The translations under genes were made by a program, and so were the position numbers. The notes under the pieces are model-generated. The model searched no databases. It was not told where the DNA came from and worked only from the letters and a program-made list of their open reading frames with translations. A DNA stretch of 64,000 nucleotides from NCBI GenBank assembly GCA_002633025.1, contig NMRB01000165.1, forward strand, positions 307,464 through 371,463. The letters are read 5' to 3'. The number at the start of each line of letters is the position of its first letter. Position 1 is the first letter of the stretch. This stretch comes from Notospermus geniculatus. Lineage: Eukaryota; Nemertea; Pilidiophora; Heteronemertea; Lineidae. Of the stretch, positions 48,601 to 59,075 are shown one piece after another.

Positions 48601-51600
48601 TGTTAAGGGAATGACCCTTCCTTGCATTCCTTGAACTCAAGTGCAGTAATTAAAAGCTCACTTAATCTATAAATAGCCTCAGCAATTATAGCACATCGAT
48701 TTGTACTTGGATGTCCTGATGGGATTCTTCCAGTTGGTCTCAAGTTGTGGAAAAGATGGGTTATAGGGTACCGTAACTGTCAAGTGTGATATTCTAATAG
48801 TAGGGTCCCACTGGCGACTTTAGCACATGACAAGAGGCGAATCCGAAGTCTGCGACAAGCTGCGATATCACAGTGGCACGTCAATAAGCCTTATTACATT
48901 TGCTCCCACAAGCTCGCCCCTATGACCGAGCGAAGCGAGGAAGTGATGACACAAACCGCTGGCAAACGTGAACTCGCCCAAGTCAATCGTCTCTCAAGAA
49001 GTTGTTATAAGCACAAATTAAAAACCGTTACCTGATTTGTAATCCACAGAAGTTCCTTTTTCATGATATCCAGAAGAATTCACAAAAAAGTTGAGATAAA
49101 AAGGCACTTTGTTGCAGAAATGCGGAAGAATATTTGTTGGTATAGATCCAGGCACACCGTATCCAGCACTGACGATTTCAAGCAATCTGATTGGATGAGC
49201 TATAAATTTGAACCGAAGAGAAACATTGAATGCGCTTTTGTTTAATTATATTAAAGAACAGTTTTATTTCAAAATGAAGTTACATGGTTATTTTATTTTG
49301 AATGTACGTTTATTTCTTGACATTGGAGCGATCAACTACAGAAAATAATATTTTACAAACCAGGATGTTTGCGAACTGTAATTTTTTCGTATAATCATCC
49401 AATCAAGATTGCTTGAAATCGTCAGTGCTGGATATGGTGTGCCAGGATCTATACCAACAAATATTCTTCCGCATTTCTGCAACAAAGTGCCTTTTTATCT
49501 CAACTTTTTTGTGAATTCTTCTGGATATCATGAAAAAGGAACTTCTGTGGATTACAAATCAGGTAACGGTTTTTAATTTGCGCTTATAACAACTTCTTGA
49601 GAGACGATTGACTTGGGCGAGTTCAAGTTTTCCAGCGGTTTGTGTCATCACTTCCTCGCTTCGCTCGGTCATAGGGGCGAGCTTGTGGGAGCAAATGTAA
49701 TACAAGGCTATTGACGTGCCACTGTGGCGATATTTATCATTCATAGTGTTTTGCATAGAATCACAGACCCAGAGAATCACTGCGAATATAGATGACAGTC
49801 TAAGAACTGTTACGAGGAGCTACGATTTTTCATTCGTGCCTTGTCGCAGGCCAAAATTCGCCAATGGGATGCTACTATAAGGTGGAAATACGTTCTATTT
49901 GAAGACCAAGGGGCCAAATTCACCCCATCTTAGGCTGCTTTTCCACGAGACGTTTGCGGACACGATTTCGGTGGCGGGAGCAGATGCGAGTGAAACAGCT
50001 AAAGGGAAATACGTTGGATCGATTTTTTCTACCCGCGCCCGCAAACGTCTCGTGGAAAAGCAGCTTTAGTTTGATTTCACCTACCTGAATGAACAAAGAC
50101 GACTTCTTGAGCATCAATCATCGCTTGAGTGAAGTTGCTGATCTCCTTATTTGGCTTGGATCTCCGTGCAATATGCCCCGTCGTTGGAGGAGAGATCGTG
50201 TACATAAGCTCTTCTGGCTTGGTATCCTTGTCAACAGTCAGTAGGTTATCCCGAGTAATCACCGTTGTCGACCTCAGCCAGACCTTTAGCGGGGTGTTGA
50301 TGATGACCTCTGGTGGTTCGTCATTGACTGGGTAGATGTGGACGTAGATGGTGTGAGGATTGCTCTGTTTACGCTGCGACCGAGACATCGCCAAGATTGT
50401 GAACTGATCAGAGAGCGTTTCGTTGTGATCATGCACGTAATTGATTCGTTCATTCTTCAGTTGGTCGGAAGTGAAGCGTGTCAGATAGATTCCCGGCGTG
50501 TCTTTATGCTCTATCCAACCGTGAAGTGGTGTTTTTATGATGCTGAAGATGATGTGATCCTTTGCAAAATGGTCGTCTGTGATCTTGATCAAATCTGCAT
50601 GAAGTGTCTTTTTTCCACCTTCCTCAACTGTGAAGTTATTGATTTCGATTGGAATTGTAGCCGGAATAATCTCAATCACGAACTCTAGACCCTGGAGCAC
50701 CTGTTTCCCATTGGTTACATCAAATGTGAATTCGTCCATTGACTTTCCTGCGACCTTCTGTAGATATGTTAACCTATCATTATTGACATCACTTTGTGTG
50801 AAAGCTGTTGCCCTTTGGATGGTCTCTGTATCACCATCAATGTCTTCCCGCTTCAGGTGAAGCTCACCATACAAGGGTGCTTTCACAACGTTGTAGTGTA
50901 TATCAGAGGGAGAAGAATCAACGTGTGTGACTTTCAACTTGGTCTTGTCGATAACAGTCGCACTGCCTTCACTGACCAGAAGAATCTTGTTGTTCACCAC
51001 CCGAGGTGGGTGATGCATCTTGTCCATGAAAACACGTACTCGTATCTGTCCCTGAATCTGCACATTCTCAATCAAAATGTAAAACTTTATGACGTCATCA
51101 CTCTTACCATATGGGTGGTGTTGATAATAAACCTGCCCATTTTTCAATTCAGCCAAGTTGAATTCTGTCTTTTCATTTGCTCGGACAAGAATTCGACCAA
51201 ACTGTGGCAACTCCTCCAAAACAAAGCGAACCTGTGCGTCATCGACGTCCAGGTTCGTCTCGATGCTGATGTTGTAGCCTGTGATCATGACCTCCTCTCC
51301 CTTCTGTACCTCCAGTCCAGTGTTATTTACGATATGGATGTATGGTTGGGACGCACGGACCTCAAACAGTCCTGCAGTATAATAATCCTCATCTGACACC
51401 CAAATCTGTGACCGGCCATAGCTTTCACCTTTGTGGATGAAGTAGAGCTTTCCATTTTCCAAATCGCGTTGGTAAAATTTCGATATCTTATTTGAATGGT
51501 TGGCCGCATCAACCAAGAGGCCTATTGTTATTCCCCGCCATGTGTATTCCAAATCACCATCATTGAAATTGATATCTGGATCATCGTACTTCAAGTCCTT

Positions 51601-54600
51601 GTCAGTCAACAAACGTCCCCTATTCGCAACGACATTGAAGACCTTATCGACAATCCTGACTGGTGCATTGTCATTTCTGAGAGTGATTTTAATCTTGAAA
51701 GTGCCAGTGAGTTCACTCACTTCCTGTTCCGGATCTGCAGTCTCCAACATTGGGACTGCCATGTAGTCAAAGCCGTCTGCACGGTTTTCGGAGTCGTCGT
51801 GTTGGTACCAAAGTTTCCCGTCACGAATGTCTCGGTTTGTAAAGGTGGAAACATTTGCTTTCAAAACTTGACTGTTGAAGGGGTCTATCAGCTGGAGAAC
51901 TCCATGTTCTGGTATCGTAATCAAACTGAACTGATAGTTATTGTTTCCAATACTTTCAATGTATAAATCCTCATGACTGATTTGACCTCTTCGACCTTCC
52001 TTCAAATTTTTCAACCCGTTGTTAATGACTCGCATTTGTGATCGGGCAGGTTCATAAATGATCTTGAAGATGCTGATATCAGATTGGACAGATGGTGCAA
52101 AGACTTTGAACTGAAACTGGTCATCAATTGCATACTCCGAAATCGAGGGTAACCTGTAGATTAAATTATTGCGATTTATATCCTGTTGGGTGAAACGTGA
52201 GTTCCTTTGAAGTGTTTCCTCAACCGGTGACGTTGTTGCATTCCTGATGAGAAACAATAACCCATACCTGGGGGGTTCGATGACAGTGTACAGTATTTCT
52301 CTAGGACGGTCGTTTCCTTTGGTTTGTACCGTCAAGTGCTCTGGACTTATCACACCGCTTGCCACAGCATTCAACAACAATTCTTCATTGATGTTCAAAT
52401 TGACCCCGCTGTGGTAATACTCTATCAAGAACTCGTACTCAGTAGAACGAGCATTCATGCAAGTCACAAGAAACTTGAAACTGTCTTCTGTAGGTTTGGC
52501 CTGCATGTCTGTCTGTATGTACCGTACCTGTGAGTTATTGACATGGCGCTGAGAGAACGAGTTTGTAACTTCCCACTCTGAATCTGAGTACCGTTGCTGC
52601 TCAATCTGACCGTATTTAGGCTCCTTTGTAATCCTGTATCGCACCTCCAGATTCCTCTCAGGAAGATTGGTCGACGAACTGAGATTCTGTGGTNCATCAA
52701 TTGCATACTCCGAAATCGAGGGTAACCTGTAGATTAAATTATTGCGATTTATATCCTGTTGGGTGAAACGTGAGTTCCTTTGAAGTGTTTCCTCAACCGG
52801 TGACGTCGTTGCATTCCTGATGAGAAACAATAATCCATACCTGGGGGGTTCGATGACAGTGTACAGTATTTCTCTAGGACGGTCGTTTCCTTTGGTTTGT
52901 ACCGTCAAGTGCTCTGGACTTACCACACCACTTGCCACAGCATTCAACAACAATTCTTCATTGATGTTCAAATTGACCCCGCTGTGGTAATACTCTATCA
53001 AGAACTCGTACTCAGTAGAACGAGCATTCATGCAAGTCACAAGAAACTTGAAACTGTCTTCTGTAGGTTTGGCCTGCATGTCTGTCTGTATGTACCGTAC
53101 CTGTGAGTTATTGACATGGCGCTGAGAGAACGAGTTTGTAACTTCCCACTCTGAATCTGAGTACCGTTGCTGCTCAATCTGACCATATTTAGGCTCCTTT
53201 GTAATCCTGTATCGCACCTCCAGATTCCTCTCAGGAAGATTCGTCGACGAACTGAGATTCTGCGGTGAGAAGACAGCGGGCCGTCCTGGCATCATAAGAA
53301 CTCCCGTATTAATGTCTAACTGTAGTTTTATGTCAACTGAATTGATTTTCAAAGTTCTCTCATCGCTTGTATCGGTACCATCGGTGACCTGTAGCCGTAC
53401 ACGCTGCATTGGTGATCCTTGGTTAGCGTACACAATCAATCGTCTGTTGATCTCATCCTGTGTAAAGGACGTCAAGGGCACGCTTTGAGCTGTCACACGC
53501 TCGAAGTATCCACCATCTGTTCCACCTTCGTATTCAACCAAAAATTTGAGATTACTTGGGTTGTCATCGCCATCCATAGCATGAATGGTTTTGGTTGTGA
53601 TAACGAACTTAGTATACCGGATGATGGTGATGGAGTCATCCTTGGCCAACTCAATTACTGGAAGGTCGTTTTTGGGAATTATACCAATAGCGAGAGTAAA
53701 TGTTGGCTTATCAATACTTTCTGGTAGCAAATCCTGATGGCCGATAAGCTCAAGAGAGAACTCGACACGGTCGCGTAGTGATTCTGAGCCATCATGAGAA
53801 TAACTAACTTTATTTGTCAATAGCTCCTGTAGCGTGAACACATTTGGGTCTTGTCGACTTGGCACATTGATAGTGACAAGGCCGTGATCTGGACGGGTAA
53901 CGATGGTAAACACTATTGCCGATTCTAAAAGTCCGTAAGAATGGTAATTGAACACAAAATCAATGTTCTTGTCTGTTATTGCTGATTTTCCCCCCTCATC
54001 AATGTAGAGGGGGTTCAGGCGCACCAGTTCACCTGGCCTCGCTTCCCCAGGTCGTTGTGGTTTGAAGCACATGTCCTTATTGCATTTGCAATCATATGAA
54101 TCATAGCCCTCCTCCACGCAGACAGCACCTCGGACACATGGGTTACTTACACATGGGTACTTCCAAACGCAATTGGCCTTCACTGCATGGGTCACAATCG
54201 CTTCTCTCAAACCATGGGGTCGGTTATTATACAGAACATTGCGTATACACCCCTGAATGGATCCTTTTGAAGCCCGATGCCCTTGGAGAGATATAAGCTT
54301 CTTCCGGACAGCGTGGACACGGGACCTGGACCCAATTCCACCCATATATACCCGTCCACCAACCTGGAGGTCCAGGTATCTCTGGCTGCCGAAACTCATC
54401 CTTTTCAATTTGCCTGATCCATCAATGTTAATGTCCATGGTTAATTCTGTCACTGTGACCACAATCCTGTGCCAAATTCCATCATTCACATTTCGATCGG
54501 ACGTCAAATCTTCTAACCCGCTGCCTTTGTCAATCGAGAGTTTCAATTTCCCATCAACAACTTCCAATGCTACGAAGTCTGGAGTTGGATGACGGGCAGC

Positions 54601-55262
54601 GGTGAAAAGCACAAGGCCGTAATCCGTGCGTGTTTTTATTTCAAATACGATTTTCCATTCTTCACCAGCTCGTACATGAGGGAAGGCTATGTATGAATCA
54701 CCCTTAACAAAACTGATGGGGTGATCTGACGTTGCGTCAAATTCCTCACTGCAGTCCCATGTTACATCGTAAACATTCAATGGATTTTCCTGCTGCCGTG
54801 CTGCCTTGAACAGACCAACAGCGTTGTAGAGGGCATAACGCATGCAGCCACGGAAATTCGTATAGTCTATGTTCAAATCGGAAAATGTCCCTAAACCGCC
54901 GAGGAATATACCGTGTATGATATTCAACTCGAAGAACCGCCCTGGTGTGCTTACTCTTTTTGTATAGATGCCATCTATTGTTAAAGTTACGTCCTCATTG
55001 ATGCGCTGTAGGAATAAGTAATGCCACGCTAAGTCATCAAAACGGACACCTGGTGGCGATGAGAATTTTGCCTCTCCTGATCCGAGCTCAAGGCGGACTT
55101 GAATACGACCGTTTATTATCTCGATGATGCAGTAGTCCATGCGTCCCGCAGCCGCCAACAGGAGTCCGTGGGATCGATGTGTCTTGAACTGGATACGGAT
55201 GTCTGTCTGACTGGTGGCATCTTGAAACGGAAGTCGGATGTAACTTTCACCATAGAACGAGG
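45669..55262 (-). CDS. CSPG4: Chondroitin sulfate proteoglycan 4 / NG2-like transmembrane proteoglycan (exons after the signal peptide)
   Basis: Single-pass cell-surface proteoglycan; the family acts in cell-matrix adhesion and as a co-receptor. Exon 55262-50085 starts after a pyrimidine-rich acceptor (CTCGTTACAG) and ends at CAG/GTAGGT; exon 48265-45669 follows in phase 1. Order: ASFYGESY start, LamG1 (about 55262-54760), LamG2 (about 54720-54190), a Cys-rich EGF-like stretch (about 54178-54064), many CSPG repeats (FTQ-D-N/R, Y-HD signatures) to about 46500, TM helix (about 46280-46200), then a cytoplasmic tail of about 176 residues with a PPSY motif, a Pro-rich run and C-terminal DSKYWV, a PDZ ligand like NG2's QYWV. 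DPELLQ and NP-LK before it also match NG2. Visible length is about 2,590 residues; removing a 191-residue internal duplication around the N at 52694 gives about 2,400, close to human (2,322). The signal-peptide exon was not found. The tail is over twice the human length. Confidence 0.95.
48433..48568. mobile_element. Fold-back MITE with 5-bp target duplication CATGG
   Basis: The ends GCCCGGTTGCACCAG and CTGGTGCAACTGGGC are inverted and flanked on both sides by CATGG. The 136-bp element sits in the proteoglycan intron, and the interior is also partly self-complementary. Confidence 0.8.
48798..49877. mobile_element. Large fold-back element (about 1.08 kb) in the proteoglycan intron
   Basis: This fills most of the intron 48266-50084. 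Inverted arms of roughly 400 bp run inward from TAGTAGGGTCCCACTGGCG and CGCCAATGGGATGCTACTA. The inner 300 bp (49000-49200 against 49395-49600) are nearly identical. Flanking TAA on both sides suggests a 3-bp target duplication of the PIF/Harbinger type. No transposase is seen. The transcript of this intron could form a long hairpin. Confidence 0.85.
49932..50068. mobile_element. MITE with 26-bp inverted ends
   Basis: GCTGCTTTTCCACGAGACG at the left is mirrored by CGTCTCGTGGAAAAGCAGC at the right. It lies a few bases from the donor of the large proteoglycan exon, immediately next to the 1-kb fold-back. Confidence 0.8.
52122..53266 (-). repeat. In-frame 573-bp direct duplication inside the proteoglycan exon, joined by one N
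   Basis: 52122-52693 and 52695-53266 are the same 572 bp with about seven substitutions and no indel, separated by one N at 52694. The frame is kept, so the protein gains 191 residues (from PQNLSSST to SEYAID, twice). One difference is Val/Ile; most of the others are silent. A CSPG repeat is about 110 residues, so 191 is not a whole number of modules. Low allelic-level divergence plus an N exactly at the joint points to two unmerged alleles at a contig junction rather than a real module gain. Confidence 0.9.
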
Positions 55263-55989
55263 CTGTAACGAGACGGAGAAGAGACACGTGAATATCAAAC
55301 ATTTAACTTCACCAAATATCATTTTATACCGTAAATCGTATTACGTTGATGACAAAATTCTTTTCTATGTGAGTCATCTTGTTGTGTGTGGACTTAAGAA
55401 GTCAAGACGTCACTCAACTCAGGCCATCTTTTTCTGAAAGAGATTTCAATGAAAACTTGATTTAGAAATGTTCTCTTTTCTGCTCAGTGCCATACGATTG
55501 CTGTCAACATAATGGGACAAAAAACATATTCCACAATCAAGAGACTTGTGGGGAAAAGCATATCAAATTTTCAAAGGACTTTCGCAATTACAAGCCCATT
55601 TCTGACACTCGTATGAAGAAATGGGTGCATTTGTTCTGCTTCTGATCTCGTGGTTCTGTCGATTGATGGTGTTGGGTGATGACAGTTGGGCGGCATACCT
55701 GGGAAAGACAGACGCCTAGCACGGTGGGGCTGGCTTCCACAGGGGGCTCAGAGAGATAAGCATATGATAAACATATGTGGTGCTACTCGGCAAGAAAAAA
55801 TCCCACCCGAACTCTTCTGATTTCAATTTCAGGAATTTCTTATTTTGAACTCGACAATTATCACATTATCAATCACAACTGCACCAGTAGGCCCTTAACA
55901 TGGGACCCATGCACAGCACCCTAGGAAATAGAAGCAGCACAAAAAAATAGTGCCAATGGCACTGTTCCCGCTTGGCTTGAAGCAGTATT

Positions 55990-56371
55990 ATGTTATGTAT
56001 CCGTTTTACCCTTGATAGAAGTTTGAAGAAGATCCATCACTTTGTTAGGGAGAAATAGCAGTTTATGTTTTTCTTGTTTTGGACCCCTAGTGGCAAATTC
56101 AAGCATCTGATTTCACCGAAAATTCGTTTGTGAGTTGTTGTAATCAAGAGGTAGATATGTACGAAGTTTCAAAGCAACCATTACAAAAAGAGCCAACTTC
56201 GTAATTTCAGAAGAACTTTGACCCCTGTGACCTTGAAAAGTAGGTCAAATTCAAAAACTCAAGTGTTATCTTATGTATCCTCATTAGATATACCCATGAT
56301 AAAAATTTGACAAAGATCCGTCTCTTGGTAAGGGAGAAATAACACTTTTAGTGATTTTGGTTTTGGCCCCN
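55990..56371. repeat. Two diverged tandem units of about 275 bp
   Basis: 55990-56095 and 56265-56370 share TTATGTATCC, AAGATCC, TAGGGAGAAATA-type words and TTTTGG(A/C)CCC in the same order. An N lies at 56371. Confidence 0.65.
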
Positions 56372-57515
56372 CAATTTTAGCCAAGAGCAAAGAACTATCA
56401 GATAAGGGTATTTTCTGATCAGAATTTGTTGTTGGTTGAAATAAAATTGCTACTTTTAGAAATTTTGTCCATATATAGAACAGCACTCCCTTGATATTCG
56501 ATGCTGTCCATGATGTAACAAATTTCTGGAGGTGTAGCATTCACTCATGAGTCATCACTTATTTCATCTTGATTGAGGCAATTGCCCTTTACATAAACTT
56601 CAAAATTAAGACTATGACTGTTGCAACAGCATTCCAGTCGCTTCCGACCAGATTTTTTTGAGAAAAAAATGTGATCTAGTGAGACTCTTTATCTTAAGGT
56701 TAAGCTGATTTATAATTTGCTAATACAAGATTAAAATTTGACTTTGCAGACAGAATTGATGTGTAGGTTGTGCTCTGGATTAATTCTTCAACTAAAGAGG
56801 TAGGCTATAAGCCGAAGCAGAATCATTTGGTGTTATCATATCTGACATTCAATGCATCCATTAATGTCTATGTAGAGTACATGTACAAATACCAGTGATG
56901 ACATGTGAATATCATGATAAAATGATATAAGGAACTAAAAAAATAAAGACTTTGCTGTAGCTGAACTATACCAAAGGGCAAGTTGCTGAGTTGGAACACC
57001 CATCAGGCGATGAGAGTCATGCCAGTTTGACATCACCCTCCCATAGCAGGGTTTTGAGTCTCGCTCCTCTTCATATGCTCACACACAAAGTGAGACTTGG
57101 ATAAAGAGAAGTGCAGTAAAAACCCCCTGCTGGAGAGGATGGCTGACATATAGTTATCCATATAGTTATCAAACAGCAGGCAGAAAAACAAAGCCAAGAC
57201 AGCAGACGCCGAATTCATTGAAAAAGCCCAGTAATGCCCATCACAAGCTTGACTTCAATGAAATATCTCCCGGTGTCATTTGTCAACTCAAATCTTGAAA
57301 ACTTGAAACACAAGACAAGTTCTGGTTGTGACCTTTAGCTCACCAGCAACAGGTCTTCCAAGAACCCATTCACCATTAATCTTTCCTTGAAAACTGGTCA
57401 TGAGCTACCACTCCAATGAGAGCTATTCACCTCGTGGCGGAAGGACATGTCTCCTCCTGAATGAGATTACCATTATAGTAAGTCTTGATAGCCACTGCAA
57501 GCCACTTCAGAGAAA

Positions 57516-57860
57516 TCACAAATCCCTGTGTGGTTCTTGGAAACTTCTAAGACTTGAGAAGTCTGGGTTAGTGCTATGCACCATTATTTTGTTCCTCAAA
57601 CAAGTGCAGTCTTCATCTTGTTGCAAGAAAGAAACCAAATTGGAAATAGCCCTCTCAATTTCAACCTCGGTTTCAACCATAGCATCCTCCACTACAATGG
57701 ATCCCTCCTTTGCCACCAGCACATCCGAAGCACCACAGGCGTGTAAGCGGCAAAGACAGGAACCAGTCACCTTCTCATTGCTTATTGTTCCAATCTTATC
57801 CTCAAGCCACAGCTGCAACAAGTTCAGGCACCAGTAAGCAAGGAAAGGCAAAGCTGTCAT
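57516..57860 (-). other. Unassigned 114-codon open frame
   Basis: The frame contains the acidic stretch VVEDAMVETEVEIERAI and looks more protein-like than most shadows, but no family is recognised and no splice partners were found. It could be a transposon remnant or chance. Confidence 0.2.
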
Positions 57861-58112
57861 GTAAACTACATCCTGTTGATACCCCAGTCAATCACGCCCA
57901 TCTCCGCAGCATTACTAGTATTCACATCATGTACCTTGTAGCTAACCATCACCTTACTTCATAAATGTTGTATTAGTGTGGTTATGGAGTGGGTAGTTTG
58001 ACAGGAGAATCAATGAATACGTCTTGAAGAGGGCAACTCAGCTTCTTAAGAACTTGCATCACGTCATCTGAATCAATGCTTTTGTATCCGAGACTCAAGT
58101 TATCAACCGCCC

Positions 58113-58400
58113 TTAAAGGACCACAGTATTGCTTCCCAATCCTGCGTTACACCTACCCGTGTTAAGGGGGAGACCTCTATTAACGACTTGGTAGACTACC
58201 GCATGCAACTAGTCTCGCGCAGCCAGCCGTTTCGTTCCGCAGTACTGCTACACAAACTTGTTCGATCCCCAGCGGCTGGCCGACCGAGACTGTAATCATA
58301 CATTCTCCAACACTGGGGCGAAAGGTTTAACTACAGTATTGGAGCATGGTGCCGGTGGCGCCGGCTGTCGACAGAAAGATGCAATACAGTGGTCCTTTAA
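58113..58400. mobile_element. Non-autonomous element with TTAA target duplication
   Basis: TTAA then AGGACCACAGTATTGC at the left; GCAATACAGTGGTCCT then TTAA at the right. Its right half, with GGTGGCGCCGGCTGTCGA, recurs near 22235-22290 in duplication copy A. Confidence 0.8.
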
Positions 58401-58911
58401 ACATGGAAATGATGTAAATACGTATCTCTATCCCTTCCCCTCTCACTTCAGCCAATTCCAAAGTTGTTTAAATGTCTCAATATCTAGCAATTACCCCATC
58501 GCAGTCATAATTTCTGTACAAAATCTTACGACAGCCAATATCTTAAAACCGAGATTACCAGCATCAACGAGGTAAGTGGCTCTTAAAGTGAAATATGAAG
58601 CAACAAAATAAGCGAGTACAGTCAAAAACCGATATAGTACATGTAAATATTAGTTGATGCACTGCATAATCAATATGGTTTCAACATGAGACACGATTAT
58701 GTTCTGATGATACAGTCTGCAAAGAAGAACTACAAGCAAGCGATCACCAGTCTTTTGTTCAAAGAAAAGGTTCCATTGGAAGAACCCTTTTGAGAGGTTC
58801 CAAGAGGACATCAGACATTCAATGTAGAACCCAATTGTTCAACATGCAACCAGGACCTTTAAAATTCTATTTTTTATGGTGTTGCTGGATGAACTGAACT
58901 CTACAGGACCC

Positions 58912-59075
58912 TACACTCTAAAAACTAAAGAGTTAAAGTAACTCCTAAAGAGTTAAAGTAACACCTAAAGAGCCTGTACAGTGAGTGCTCTTTAAAGAGC
59001 ACTCACTGTACAGGCTCTTTAGGTGTTACTTTAACTCTTTAGGAGTTACTTTAACTCTTTAGTTTTTAGAGTGTA
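58912..59075. mobile_element. Perfect 164-bp palindromic MITE
   Basis: All 82 bases of the left arm (from TACACTCTAAAAACTAAAG) are matched exactly by the right arm, with the centre at TTTAAA (58991-58996) and no loop. Each arm contains repeated CTAAAGAGTTAAAGTAAC. Confidence 0.95.

Noticed and set aside
50129-55437. Many plus-strand open frames of 60-200 codons
   Set aside because: They are antisense shadows of the large proteoglycan exons.
57033-57218. Signal-peptide-like open frame (MNSASAVLALFFCLLF) as exon 1 of the proteoglycan
   Set aside because: No donor in the required phase 1 was found near the end of the hydrophobic run.
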